Below are positions 54,212 through 64,000 of a stretch of 64,000 nucleotides of DNA, one piece after another. Made by a program: the position numbers and the translations under genes. The notes below the pieces were generated by a model. That model saw only the letters and a program-made list of their open reading frames with translations, searched no databases and had not been told where the DNA came from. The stretch is taken from positions 30,039,305-30,103,304 of the forward strand of contig JAJEKV010000004.1 of NCBI GenBank assembly GCA_021234155.1. The letters are read 5' to 3'. This DNA is from Isoetes taiwanensis. Its lineage: Eukaryota > Streptophyta > Lycopodiopsida > Isoetales > Isoetaceae. Position 1 is the stretch's first letter. Each line of letters starts with the position of its first letter.

Positions 54212-54425
54212 TGTTGATATATTGTCAACCTCCACCTCATCATCCATAGCCACGTCATGATATGACACGGCAGTCTAATCTAGAGAGTCGCATGAGTTCA
54301 TGAAGAGTTGTGTCTGTTATCCATATAAGCTACGGTTGGAGCTTGTCCAACCAAGTTTTCTATATTGAAATATACTATCTGCATTTAGTTATCTTCTGTT
54401 CTTTCTTGATCTCCTAAATTTATCA
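54212..54425 (+). repeat. 3' LTR (214 bp)
   Basis: Same length and ends as the 5' LTR, with five transition differences. It is followed by the target duplication CACCT. Confidence 0.95.
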
Positions 54426-54430
54426 CACCT

Positions 54431-56340
54431 AAAACTAGATACATAGAAATTGCCAAATGGGAGCGCTTGAATAAAATGTGTCCATCATTTGTGCTATCAT
54501 TACATCTAACTAGCCACATCATGTACTTTTTTGGATGTCTAAGATGATGGTACTAGAGTCTTATAACATATGGAACGCGCCCAACTAACTCGACAACCAA
54601 CATATTGACATGTAGATATTCCCTACAGGGCGGATTTTCTTTATCCTACATCATAATGAACTTAATGTGCTTTCTGTTGCATTATTTGGTCTCGTATATG
54701 GGATATTCCAATAAAGTTGTTCTAATTTAAAAAGAAGACAAAGATTAACATTAACATGAGACCAAATGTGTAATATGATGCAAATTTGCACATTTGGGGC
54801 CTTATCTTGATCATTGGGACTAGAACATAGTCCTCTTACACACATGCCACCATAAACTAATGATTCACCACTAGAACCAAATGCGAGTGAAAGAATATTG
54901 CCATTACAATCTTGGCACTAATGTCATGACATGTTGGAGGCCAACAACATTAGGTTGAATAGAATATTCTGCACAACGGGTTGTATGCCATTCCAACATT
55001 TAAGAAATCAACAAGACAAATGGGCCCTAGAACATGCACACAAATGTCTATGTCAATGCACAATACCATTTAGTTTTATGATTATTTTTATTATATTATA
55101 GTTACTTGTAATAGGCCTTTTAACTCGAATAATAAGTGCAAGAAACATCTTACACTACAAGAAGCGCCCTTGAATTCCCATTTTCGCATTGCATAGTGCA
55201 CATTATGACTCATAGTACAAAGAAGATACTCTTTTGGGTACATTTCAAGCATTTTGAACAAATCTTGCAGCAAAAATATCCACCTACTTGTATACCATTG
55301 CAAGAAATTGCCTCTCCAACTAACCCAAACCTCCATTTGAATCTCAAAGGCAATCGCGTAGATAGTTATTCTACATAGAGTTAACATTTTGTCGTTTTGC
55401 CAAACTCGTAATCCACGTAAGGGTGGGATTACTGTCTTTTTCCGTGTGTTTTAAAACCAGTAATTCTATCTCCACCACAAGATTACAAGATTCACACATT
55501 CACAAGATTACTGTTATTTCATACTTTGTGCCCCGTAGAAATTCGAGGCGGCTCCGCCAAATGAGGCGGAGCACGAGCGGCGGACCAAATGCACCGTCGA
55601 GACTGGCGGGTTCGCCAAGAATTATAAGATTAAAGCCCCTCCACCTCAGTTCTGTTCCTGCGATCATTTGCTTCGAAACATCAAGAACTAACCACTACAG
55701 AAAGTTATGAATCAAGAACTTTGAAATAATACAGAGGATTAATCCCAAATGAAGGATCAGAGCTTGAATTCCTGTTTTTGAGAAGGGTAATAATGCCAGA
55801 AGTGAGTGAAAAGGGTAAAGAAAACCTTTCCTCAAAATCAAGAAATGTCCAGACAAAAGAAAATTAAAGCAAGTCCTGCAATCATTACAAGGCAGATCTT
55901 CTGAAACCGCTATTAGAGTCGCAAGTCCTGAATCTGCAACAAAAAAGGGGGGGAAATTTTCAAGTGTCAGAAAAGAGGCCTCAAACTCCGATAGTATAGG
56001 GGGAAAAAAAAAACTCACTCCATAGCTCGCTCCATAGCTTGAATGACAAAAAATTTGCTTGCTCAGAGTGCTCCCCCACCACCACAGCTGGAAAAAATGC
56101 CATAGCCTGCTTGATCGAGCTTGGTCGCCGTAACTAGTTGGAGCTTGCAAAAGAAATTGTAATGTACCTTGCTCACAAGATCCTAACACGAAAATTTACC
56201 TGCCAGAACAAATCGAGCTGCCAGAATCAAGAAAAGGTAACTGCATGTAAAATGTAACTGCATGTAAACTAGTTTCTCGCCAACAGATCTTGTAATGACG
56301 TGACAGAACCAAGAACCTAACAAAGAACAGAAAGAACAAG
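54431..56340. other. Intergenic DNA
   Basis: No supported gene. A 164-codon minus-strand frame at 55,695-56,189 is hydrophobic and unrecognised. A short GC-rich patch at 55,545-55,620 (GGCGGCTCCGCCAAATGAGG and following) stands out from the AT-rich surroundings, with an inverted repeat GGCTCCGCC/GGCGGA, but I cannot assign it. Confidence 0.5.
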
Positions 56341-56362
56341 TTAGATTTACAAGAAAACAGCA

Positions 56363-56455
56363 TCCCCCCTCGGAATATTCCTCGGCGGCGCCCTCGGAAT
56401 ATTCCTCGGCATCCCCCCTCGGCATCCCCCCTCGGAATATTCCTCGGCGGAATGC
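56363..56455. repeat. Palindromic minisatellite, CCTCGGAATATTCCTCGGC unit
   Basis: CTCGGAATATTCCTCGGC occurs three times (about 56,369, 56,393 and 56,431) with CCCCCCTCGGCAT spacers. The core GGAATATTCC is a perfect palindrome. The array breaks the AT-rich composition of the region. The minus-strand frame it creates (EEYSEG repeats) is a by-product. Confidence 0.85.
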
Positions 56456-56459
56456 CCTC

Positions 56460-57540
56460 GGGGCGTAGATTCCCTATTACATAGTTGACCCAGTTAGGTG
56501 GAAGTTATAGGATAAAATGTCGTGATAGTCCTTACTCCTCCTCCAGGTTGAGAAAACTAATGAGGTAAAGAAAGTTTTTTCGATTGGAAGTTTCTAATTG
56601 TCCTTCGAGTTCCAGGTTTTTTCGATTGGAACTGATATTTTCAAGTTGAGTTAGTGCATTGGAAGACAGTTTCCGATAGATTGTTGCCCCAGGGAAAGTA
56701 TAGTAAGTTCTTCCAATTGAAAATTGAGAGTCTTCTAGTTGAGTTAGGCATGGGAAGAAAATTTCAAATAGATTTTCATGTACTTTTTATAATGTCTATA
56801 CAAATTTCCAGTTGAAAACTTGAGATTTTTGAAATATTAAATTATAAAGATAGATAAATGGTATTTTAACGTCCATGAAAACCGTAGCTTAAGAAGGCAG
56901 ACATATCATCTTAGAATGAATGGTCGCACGACCATATGTAAACAATGTAACATATATATATTCAATATAATGCATCTAAGGATATATCATTATCGAGCAA
57001 GTCAACTAGAGCATATGGCCAGATGACATATCCCATGAATTGGCCACCAACAAATGGCCTAGTATTGGTAAAAGGAGAAAAAGGAGACGGTTGTTCACCT
57101 ACAAAAGGGAAGACTTTCTTATTCTACCAAATTGTAGCAGGCAAAAATCAATCATGGACAAACATGTTATCTTCTATCAGACAAGTTTTGATTATTCCAA
57201 GTCACCAACATACGCATAATTATGCAGCAGTGGCACTAAATCCTGATGCTGAGGTCTCTGCCTAATCTTCTGTTAATCATCTGCTAATCTTCACTTAATC
57301 TTTAATTAATTTCTTCTCTTCTGTACTTCGGCTAAGATTTTCATAACTTTCTGATACAATTTGCTCATCATTCTGCTCTTAAAAATCTTCTCAGAAGTTA
57401 TCTTCTGATAAGCAGCTCCATATCTTTCACATCCTCTTCAATCTGCCATTAAATTGCTTTAATCTGCCATTAATCTGCTCTAGGTTTCCAACCACTCTTT
57501 ATGTTTCAAAATTCCACCAGCCTGGAATGTGGGCTGCAGC
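56460..57540. other. Intergenic DNA upstream of the PLATZ 3' end
   Basis: AT-rich, with no supported gene. An 80-codon plus frame at 57,023-57,265 is unrecognised. Repeated AATCTGCCATTAA pieces occur at 57,440-57,480. Confidence 0.5.
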
Positions 57541-57655
57541 CTTTTTCTAACGTTTTGATTCATCTGGAAACGCCAAACAGTAGCAGAAGGCCAAACAGTA
57601 GCAGAAGAGAAGAGCCCTTTTTAACGTTTTGATTCATCTGAAAACGCCAAAAAAC
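57540..57655. repeat. Direct repeat pair with TAACGTTTTGATTCATCTG
   Basis: CTAACGTTTTGATTCATCTG plus GAAAACGCCAAA occurs at about 57,547 and 57,621. Between them GCCAAACAGTAGCAGAAG is itself duplicated (57,573 and 57,591). Confidence 0.85.
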
Positions 57656-57873
57656 CCAAATGCAGGGATCTCATGAGAAAGAACATTTGAAAGCCCATCA
57701 TGCTCATATAATCATGCCATCAGGAATTATTTGCAGATTCTTCCCCTTCCACTTTCTAACCGACACCAAGAATTTTGCAACGTATTTTTGAATCCCCTAA
57801 ACAGAATAAAAAGAATTTGTGGTTTCTGGCACCCACCATACCATGAATTTTGCTCACAATTGGTTCTAAAAAA

Positions 57874-58949
57874 TCACATCCCTAAGTGGGCTCTTTGAGG
57901 AATCCCTTTTCTTCTCTTGGCAGCAACTCCGGCTATGTCAGGTGGAGGTGTTCTTGGAGGTGAAACCTCCAAATTTATTGCCCTATTTTCTGTCTGATCT
58001 TGTGCCAACGTCCTTGGATCTTGAATAACTTTAGTTGTCTTGCGAATCAATCTCGTTTCGCCCGAATCTGAGCTCTGTGGATGCTGTTTTAATTCAGGAT
58101 CCACAGGCTTGTCCTGGTCGTTTAATCCTGCTTCCCTCTGCATAAAACAGAGATTTCAAAAGGGCTTCTATACGTCTTCTACGACATGCAATTGAAGAAC
58201 AGCTGCATAGAACAGAGATTTGAAAAGGGTTTCTATTCTATACCATTTTCTCAGACATGCAATTAAAGAACTGATCATTTGCAACTTAAAGAATTGATCA
58301 TTTGGGTATGTCAGAGATTGGCAATTCCAAAATTTCTAATGATCTGGTAAATAATAATGCTGCAACTTACCTTGCACCCGATTGAGCAATAGCGGAATGT
58401 GTCTAGAAGTGTTCTGTCGCAGTTTATGCATGTATTTGAAGCTCCTCTTGCAGGCTTCAAAATAGGCCTCTCATTAAGAAAAACCACCTTTGCACTGTTT
58501 ATCACGTAGGTTTGAACCCCGCTTACATCCCAAACCTTCTGTATCTCCGTTAAACGAACAACATTGTGATAGGACGATCTTCTTATCTATTCAACAAATA
58601 ACGATCTCCACAATGAAAATGGAGCAGATCCATCTAATAGTTTTTTGAATAAACAGAAGCTTTTCATAAATGAAAACAGATTTATAAATTGGGTTTTGGT
58701 GATTTATGCCGAGGGAAATGATTTGTTTATTGAGCCTTAAAAAAGACGATCAAATCAAGCATTTACCTGCACGATCTGATGATCTTTATGCTGGGTTGCA
58801 CAGATAGAACAGAGTGGACGTCCCATACAATCCGTGCAATATAGATTGCATTCATTCTTGGTAAAATGCTCATGTGCAGGACAGGGCATGAAGAATCTTG
58901 TGTCCAGCAATTGCTTCAACCATTTAGGATTTGACACCGGATTTGCCAT
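57874..58949 (-). CDS. PLATZ zinc-finger transcription factor, three exons
   Basis: Exon 1 (58,949-58,767) encodes [15 protein letters not shown] ... [20 protein letters not shown] ... HKDHQIVQ. Exon 2 (58,586-58,371) encodes [40 protein letters not shown], then C-x2-C and RYCSIGCK. Exon 3 (58,137-57,874) encodes a variable serine/threonine-rich part ending [13 protein letters not shown]. All junctions are phase 0 with good GT/AG borders (CAG|GTAAAT; TAG|ATAAG; AAG|GTAAGT; GCAG|AGGG). The protein is 220 residues, normal for the family. PLATZ proteins are plant-specific zinc-dependent factors that bind A/T-rich DNA and act in the nucleus. The B-box-like C/H cluster and the second cysteine cluster (N-T-C-x2-C ... 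F-R-Y-C-x3-C) are complete. The gene appears intact. Confidence 0.93.
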
Positions 58950-60060
58950 GCCTGATAAGATTCACAAGAAACTTGTATTAGATCCGATCTATATGCTGTT
59001 TTTTTGCAATGCATGTAACTCCATGTCATAAACAGAGCAGATATATATAATGCACATTCAATCAAGAGCACCTTCTGTCTAATGCATGTAAAACAAACAA
59101 ATCAATGCATTCTTTCTAGATAGGTATGCATTTTTCTAAGAACTGAGATTACATCTCAGTCCTGCATTGAATTATGCATCTACATTGAAATGTGCATTGA
59201 ATTGAACAATAATATCAGCGCTTACTTCAAGTTTCCTGAAATATTTAATGCTGCCAAATGTGTGTTGAGAGAATAAGTTCTATCTATTTTCTCCAACACA
59301 TGCCCAAGCAGGGCTGGCTATGGTAATGATGACGGATTCTTATTGCGTGACAACTATTGCTTAGCAGATCGATCAAGGACGAAGCCAAATGTACAAAGGA
59401 TAGAAAATAAAAGAACTGCCCACAAGGAGGTAAATATTCTGTCCAATCTGGTGGTCCAGTAGAACAGACAAGCAATGTCCGTGATGGGTTTTCGATCAGA
59501 TAGCTTTCACGCTAGATTCTTCATTGCAACTACAAAAGATTGCTAAAATTCTGATCATGCCAGCCTGCGGCGTTGGATTTTGCAGAACCAAGATCAGAAA
59601 AACAGGGGAAATGGAATGAATCTCGTGATTTTAAAGCTAAATGTATCTGTAAAGAAGGATCGGATTAATGCAGCTTCAATGCTGAAATGCTAGAGCTTGA
59701 GATCCCAAATTGCATCAGAACACAACAGCTTGATCGAAATGCACAAGATTGGGATAAAACCCACGCTTAAACGATCGATCAGGCGCCAAGAACTGGAAAA
59801 AATTACGATATATACACGATCGGAAATCAGAATGCGGATTTAGAAGCAAAAAGAAGCGGATCGAGGAAGGAAATGGGAGGAAGGTAAAGCGGAATTGAGG
59901 GTGAAAAAATGCATGAAAGGAAGCTGAAAAAATGGAAGGAAGAAGCAGAAAAAAAAAGGGAAGAATGCTAAGAAAAATCCGAAAGGGAGGGAAAGGGAGA
60001 AGAGCTTGATGGGTCGGACGGAGGAGCTTGGATGCAGGGCGCCATCGCCGGAATAGGAAG
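58950..60060 (-). promoter_or_regulatory. Upstream region of PLATZ (5'UTR/promoter)
   Basis: No coding content is evident. Purine-rich runs on the plus strand (59,840-60,010; pyrimidine-rich on the transcribed minus-strand sense) are typical of plant CT-rich leaders and suggest the transcription start lies near 59,900-60,060, with one or more 5'UTR introns before the ATG at 58,949. No specific motif is claimed. Confidence 0.35.
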
Positions 60061-60760
60061 AAACGTGGGGCTCAGCATTGTGGCTTTAGACAGCGTGAAA
60101 AATATTAGGTCTAACATTTCTGTCTTTATTTTCGTAATATATGGGCTTAGAAAAATAATATCCCCCCTTTTCTGTTCCTCTTGATCATGTCACGTAATCC
60201 TCATCATATCAATCCCTTACCAAAAAAAATACAACTATTCTTTCTTTTTTCCTTCTTCAACCCTCTAAAGCCTGACCCTTGCACACTTCCTTCTTTGTCT
60301 ATACCTTCCAAATTCTTCTGTCAATAATAGTCCCCATTACCAGACGTGAGCAGCTTCATTCCTTCGTTTCCAGCACTCTCTCTCCACTGGGTAAATCTAC
60401 CTTCTCTTCAGTCAGCCACTCGTAAATCTAACTATTAACTCAACATATACTTTCTTTCTTTCTTAGAAAAATTCTTATATTTGGACGTAGCAGTAAAAAT
60501 ACTTGTCAAAAGCATGCTCTCTAGTCCTTTGATGGCCATATAGGAACATTATCTGGACACTTGAGATGCCTAATAGGACAAGGTTTATAGCACTTGGATG
60601 TAGACGAACTGGGTGTTGGTTTTAGAGCCTAGAGATAGTCATATCAGTGTTGGTAGGCTGAGGATTCTTTCAGCATAGGCATTGTTGGGAGTAAGGTCAT
60701 GAATTGAATTTGTGATTGGCTAGATTGTATCGCAACATTGCTATTCTTTCTAAGGAAGCT
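60061..60760. other. Intergenic DNA
   Basis: AT-rich with a CT-rich stretch (60,240-60,420). No gene or repeat is supported. Confidence 0.5.
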
Positions 60761-60765
60761 TCGAA

Positions 60766-60922
60766 CTTTTGCACCTAAACATTGCAGTAGAGTAGTGCTT
60801 TTACAAGGTCGTGTTGTGGATTGAATGGCTTCTAGAGCCTGTGCACCTAAACATTGCAGTAGAGCAGTGCTTTTGCAAGGTCGTGTTATGGATTGAAGGG
60901 CTTCTAGAGCCTGTGTTTGCTT
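60766..60922. repeat. Tandem duplication, about 77 bp
   Basis: GCACCTAAACATTGCAGTAG, then AGTGCTTTTACAAGGTCGTG and GGCTTCTAGAGCCTGTG, occurs at 60,770-60,842 and again at 60,842-60,921 with five or six changes. Confidence 0.9.
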
Positions 60923-61066
60923 CTTCCAATCTTCTGGTCATTGTTTTAAGGTTGCCTACCTCTTACATTAGGTGAAGGTACCTCGGATTGCTAAGAACCA
61001 AGATATCATTACTTCACACAAGCAATGCATGACAAACAGAAACTGCACAAGATGGATCCAAGCAAA

Positions 61067-61399
61067 CTAGGCCTGCATAGTACGAAAAGCTGCTCTACCA
61101 AGGCGCTCCAGTACATTCAAATGCCTTATCAGTAAGGCTCTCATGAGATTCATGTGCCCTTGGAAGATCCTTCGCCACTTCAAAGATACTTTGAGGTCAT
61201 CTATGTCCAAATAGTGTAAAGCCTCATCAAGGCTCTGTATAATACTGCCTAGAGCTATCTTGCATTTACGAATGGACATTGAGGTTTCTTTTGCTAACAA
61301 CTCCACATCTACATGCAAATGAAGGCATTCTGACCTACTGCTAGCAGCAGCATGAGCACCTGGAATATCTTCGTTAGCAGAATTAGTGTCCACATTCAC
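61067..61399 (-). CDS. Possible terminal exon of an unidentified gene
   Basis: A 110-codon minus-strand frame, open slightly further upstream, contains CLHLHVDVELLAKETSMSIR, KCKIALGSIIQSLDEALHYL, DIDDLKVSLKWRRIFQGHMN and ALLIRHLNVLERLGRAAFRT, ending at a stop at 61,067. The composition is protein-like and helical, unlike neighbouring AT-rich frames, and AG acceptors occur just upstream (ATTCAG|TCCAG at about 61,412). No domain is recognised and no other exon was found, so it may be a real last exon or a relic. Confidence 0.35.
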   Translation of the reverse strand: MNVDTNSANEDIPGAHAAASSRSECLHLHVDVELLAKETSMSIRKCKIALGSIIQSLDEALHYLDIDDLKVSLKWRRIFQGHMNLMRALLIRHLNVLERLGRAAFRTMQA

Positions 61400-61668
61400 A
61401 ACTGGACTGAATATCCATCTGGATCCGCCAATCCATCATTCTTCTCTACGTCCCTATGTGTGCCTACAAAAAAAAAGCAAGTAAAAGCTTACTCCCAACT
61501 CCATGTGGCTATGCTTAGGTGTACATTGGCATATATTTGCTTGATTATTGACGCTTTTAGTTTTGAGCTTGGACTGCAACATGTATGATTTGTTTTGAAA
61601 GATTTAACGGCATAAAAGGGGAAACAAAAAAGTTAATTCAATTAACTTCAAGAGAATGATACATTTCA

Positions 61669-61975
61669 AGGTGCCATAGCATTATGGACTGACCCAATGC
61701 TACGTTTAATTGCTTTGTGTGTTATCCTCTCTATTCTTCTCCTCTCTCTATATTATTTTTATTCTCTTTATTCTATTCTCTATTTATACTCTTTTGTGGT
61801 TGATAATTTTATCTCTATTTTCTCTCTTTATATGCGCTCTATCAATTCTCTCCTCTATCTCTCTATATAATCTACTCTCTATGTTCTCTCGTTTCTCGTT
61901 CTATTCTATCTTCTCTCATGTTATATCTTCTCTCTATTTTTTTTTCTCCTCAATATTTTCTATCTATTGGATCGA
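61669..61975. repeat. Pyrimidine-rich direct repeat, copy 1
   Basis: AAGGTGCCATAGCATTATGG, then CCCAATGCTA, GTGTGTTATCCTCTCTATTC and a long CT-rich tract to CTATTGGATC recurs at 63,140-63,468 with about 10-15 percent differences. The two copies are about 1.47 kb apart. The CT-rich tract creates false hydrophobic frames. They could be LTR-like ends, but no TG/CA borders, primer site or target duplication are visible. Confidence 0.8.
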
Positions 61976-61989
61976 TGGCACATTCAACA

Positions 61990-62780
61990 AAACATAGACT
62001 TATTCAGATTTAATAGATAACACTTCAAGGACTCCATTATAAGAGTATATATATATATTATTTAATTCTTCCTGATTGTTGTAATTTTTATGAGTTTTAA
62101 TTATATAAGTTTATCTTTAAATTAAGACCTTAATGGTTATCAAAGCATAAAATTGCTTTTCAAACTAATTTTCACTTGAATCTATTCAGAATTTGACATT
62201 TCAAGAATATAAAATTTCAATTTTTGGTGATTTAACAAATTTAAAGTTTGGCAATCCTGATAACTTATAAATGAAATCTGATGGTTCGATAAGTGATTGA
62301 CTTAAAGCTATTATGAGAATTTTTCAATTTACAAACTTTTATACTTTTAAAAACACCTTCAAGAAAAGTTTTAGGGCGAAATCAATTAAATTATAAAGTC
62401 AATATTTTAGTAATAACTATTGAATAATTTATTATTAATGAAAGAAAATATATTAAAACTTAATCAATAATAAATTATACAATTTTTTAAGCATAACCAT
62501 AATCTTTTTAATTAATTCTAAATCTAGACTTTTTTTAAATATTTTAAAAAAATAACCTTTTAATTATACAAAGATTATTTTAGATGAAAATATAATTCTA
62601 AATAAATGAAAGTGAAAATAAATTTTGAAAGCAATTTTCTCATTTTGTAGCAACCATCATACCTTTAATCTACAGATAAACAAAACAAATGATCAAAATT
62701 AATAAGAGTTAAAAATACTGTTAATTATACTATGACATCCTTGAAGTATATCTATTAAATTTGAATAAGTTAAATATACC
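61990..62780. other. Very AT-rich noncoding DNA
   Basis: Between the CT-rich repeats lies one of the most AT-rich stretches of the window, with TA runs near 62,048-62,062 and frequent A or T homopolymers. No gene is seen. Confidence 0.6.
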
Positions 62781-62784
62781 ATAT

Positions 62785-63536
62785 CTGCATAAGTTGCTAG
62801 TCTATCTTCAAAAAGAGATTGATGATCTAAATCCACCTCTTCATCTCTCTTGTATGTTCCGCGTGTAGATGCATGAGATGGCATAGAGTTTGCTTGGCCA
62901 CAAGCACATAATTTACAATGCTGGATCCACCCCCCTCATTCTCATATCGACAGTGTTGGAGGAGCAGGAGGGCCATTGTGAGAAACCAATCCAGATAAGC
63001 AAGTCAAAGATGTTGCACATCTGAAGCAATTGCCTTCCAAATTATATATTAGGATGGCCTTAGTCTTCCAACATGCGTGGCCAAAAGCCTTCTGTCATAT
63101 GAAGCTGTAATATATAGAGTACTACGATATAGAATTTAAGGTGCCAAGGCATTACGGATTGCCCCAATGCTATTTGTTTTTTGTGTGTGTTATCCTCTCT
63201 ATTCTTCTCCTCTCTCTATATTATTTTTATTCTCCCTACTCTATTCTCTATTTACACTCTTTTTTTTGTTAATATTTTTCTCTCTATTTTCTCCCTTTAC
63301 CATGCTGTATCAATTCCCTCCTCTATCCCTCTATATAATCTATTCTCTATATTCTCCCGCTTCTTATTCTATTCTATCTTCTCTCACGTTATATCCAATC
63401 TCTCTATTTTTTTTTCTCCTCTCCCTATTTTACTTCTCTTCTATCTCTATTTTCTATATATTGGATCTGCATAAGTTGCTAATATATCTCTAAAAAGAGA
63501 GATTGATGATCTGAATCCACCTCTTCATCTCTCCTT
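62785..63536. repeat. Direct repeat of about 70 bp
   Basis: ATCTGCATAAGTTGCTAGTC followed by AAAAAGAGATTGATGATCTA and ATCCACCTCTTCATCTCTC at 62,785-62,853 recurs at 63,466-63,535. The second copy directly follows the second pyrimidine-rich repeat. Confidence 0.85.
63140..63468. repeat. Pyrimidine-rich direct repeat, copy 2
   Basis: Second copy of 61,669-61,975. It begins AAGGTGCCAAGGCATTACGG and ends ATATATTGGATC. Confidence 0.8.
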
Positions 63537-63819
63537 TATTGTTATATCATTTTAGTTGGGCATTATCACCCAATTTTATAGTTTTAGAATGCCATTATAG
63601 AACTTCAACCCACTTATGCAAGTACCATAATACATGCCAATATGCTTATCTATCTATGCAAACTTGTTATGTATACTTGTTTCCAATAAGTTTGGATTGC
63701 TTTGGCTTAACCTTTATATATAACAACATAGGGTACGACATTGTCTAAATTGCATTGGCAGAGGTTTTGTCTAAATGAGGATTGAATAGTGATGGTCTTG
63801 GCTTCAGCAAAATTTCGAA

Positions 63820-63940
63820 TACAGTCATATAACAATCTTTGGAGCTTGCAATATGTTTGAAATGAAGTTACCCAAGAAATAGCATACAACAGCCTTTGGA
63901 GCTTGCAATACGTTTGAAATAAAGTTGCCCAATTCTTCAC
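63820..63940. repeat. Tandem duplication, about 60 bp
   Basis: CATATAACAATCTTTGGAGC, then TTGCAATATGTTTGAAATGA and AGTTACCCAA at about 63,827-63,872, recurs at 63,885-63,932 with a few changes. Confidence 0.85.
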
Positions 63941-64000
63941 TTTTCTGCCTCGACACCAGAGCAATTAAATTTAAAATTTTTGGTTTATGTGTGATTACGT

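Larger units (their letters stand above)
51537..54425 (+). mobile_element. Gene-capturing non-autonomous LTR retrotransposon with 5-bp TSD
   Basis: Two 214-bp LTRs (51,537-51,750 and 54,212-54,425), each TGTTGAT...TTATCA, enclose 2.46 kb. CACCT flanks both ends (51,532-51,536 and 54,426-54,430), a perfect 5-bp target duplication. The primer binding site TGGTATCAGAGC (51,751-51,762) matches the initiator-tRNA-Met 3' end used by plant copia elements. A purine tract (TTGAGGGAGGG, 54,201-54,211) precedes the 3' LTR. No gag or pol is present. The interior instead carries open frames, including intronless pieces of a GAPN-like aldehyde dehydrogenase. The LTRs differ at five sites, all transitions. 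Confidence 0.95.

Noticed and set aside
55695-56189. 164-codon minus-strand frame
   Set aside because: Hydrophobic and Phe/Leu/Ser-rich in AT-rich DNA, with no domain and no exon borders; not enough support for a gene.
61710-61997. Very hydrophobic Leu/Ile/Phe/Ser frames here and at 63,167-63,493
   Set aside because: They arise from the CT-rich repeat tract. The two copies differ by indels without keeping one frame.
1-64000. tRNA or rRNA genes
   Set aside because: I found no cloverleaf with conserved A and B boxes and no stretch matching conserved rRNA cores. The tRNA-iMet complement at 51,751 is a primer site only.

Overview
The window looks like repeat-rich nuclear DNA of a land plant. 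It holds a plant-type intronless SF3B1 gene, a plant-specific PLATZ zinc-finger gene, plant-style LINEs with a zf-RVT tail, a Ty1/copia relic, Helitron ends and a gene-capturing LTR retrotransposon. Gene density is very low. The large DNA transposon in the middle resembles, from memory, protein families I associate with mosses, lycophytes, ferns and gymnosperms rather than flowering plants, so a non-flowering plant is my guess (low confidence).

Layout. 1-1.55 kb: GC-rich block with no convincing gene (possibly rDNA spacer). 1.55-11.9 kb: AT-rich DNA with three Helitron 3' ends (two elements apparently head to tail), several local tandem repeats and two LINE relics. 11.9-15.74 kb (-): complete SF3B1 with a 5'UTR intron. 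17.6-19.26 kb: truncated copia element. 19.26-21.11 kb (-): truncated LINE. 21.11-33.49 kb: a 12,384-bp unit bounded by perfect 24-bp inverted repeats. Its left arm (-) holds a decayed RNase H-like transposase. Its right arm (+) holds a broken multi-exon locus with a ParB-like DGQH motif, an FCP1/HAD phosphatase-like domain and an Arg/Ser-rich exon. About 22 copies of a palindrome (core CTCGACTCGCGAGTCGAG) lie inside this unit and none were seen outside it. 34-38.96 kb: LINE with a long open RT frame but most of its endonuclease deleted. 38.96-45.69 kb: two near-identical 3.1-kb direct repeats carrying the 3' part of an unidentified minus-strand gene. 45.69-51.04 kb: another LINE, broken, ending in an AATAG microsatellite. 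51.54-54.43 kb: LTR retrotransposon with a 5-bp target duplication that has captured intronless pieces of a GAPN-type aldehyde dehydrogenase gene. 57.87-58.95 kb (-): three-exon PLATZ gene. 60-64 kb: AT-rich DNA with local duplications and one possible exon.

Two host genes look intact (SF3B1 and PLATZ). Nearly everything else is mobile DNA or its debris. The central inverted-repeat element is the best candidate for an undescribed system: a transposase gene and a set of cargo-like genes read divergently from a shared G-box-rich intergenic region, with the palindrome family confined to the cargo arm.
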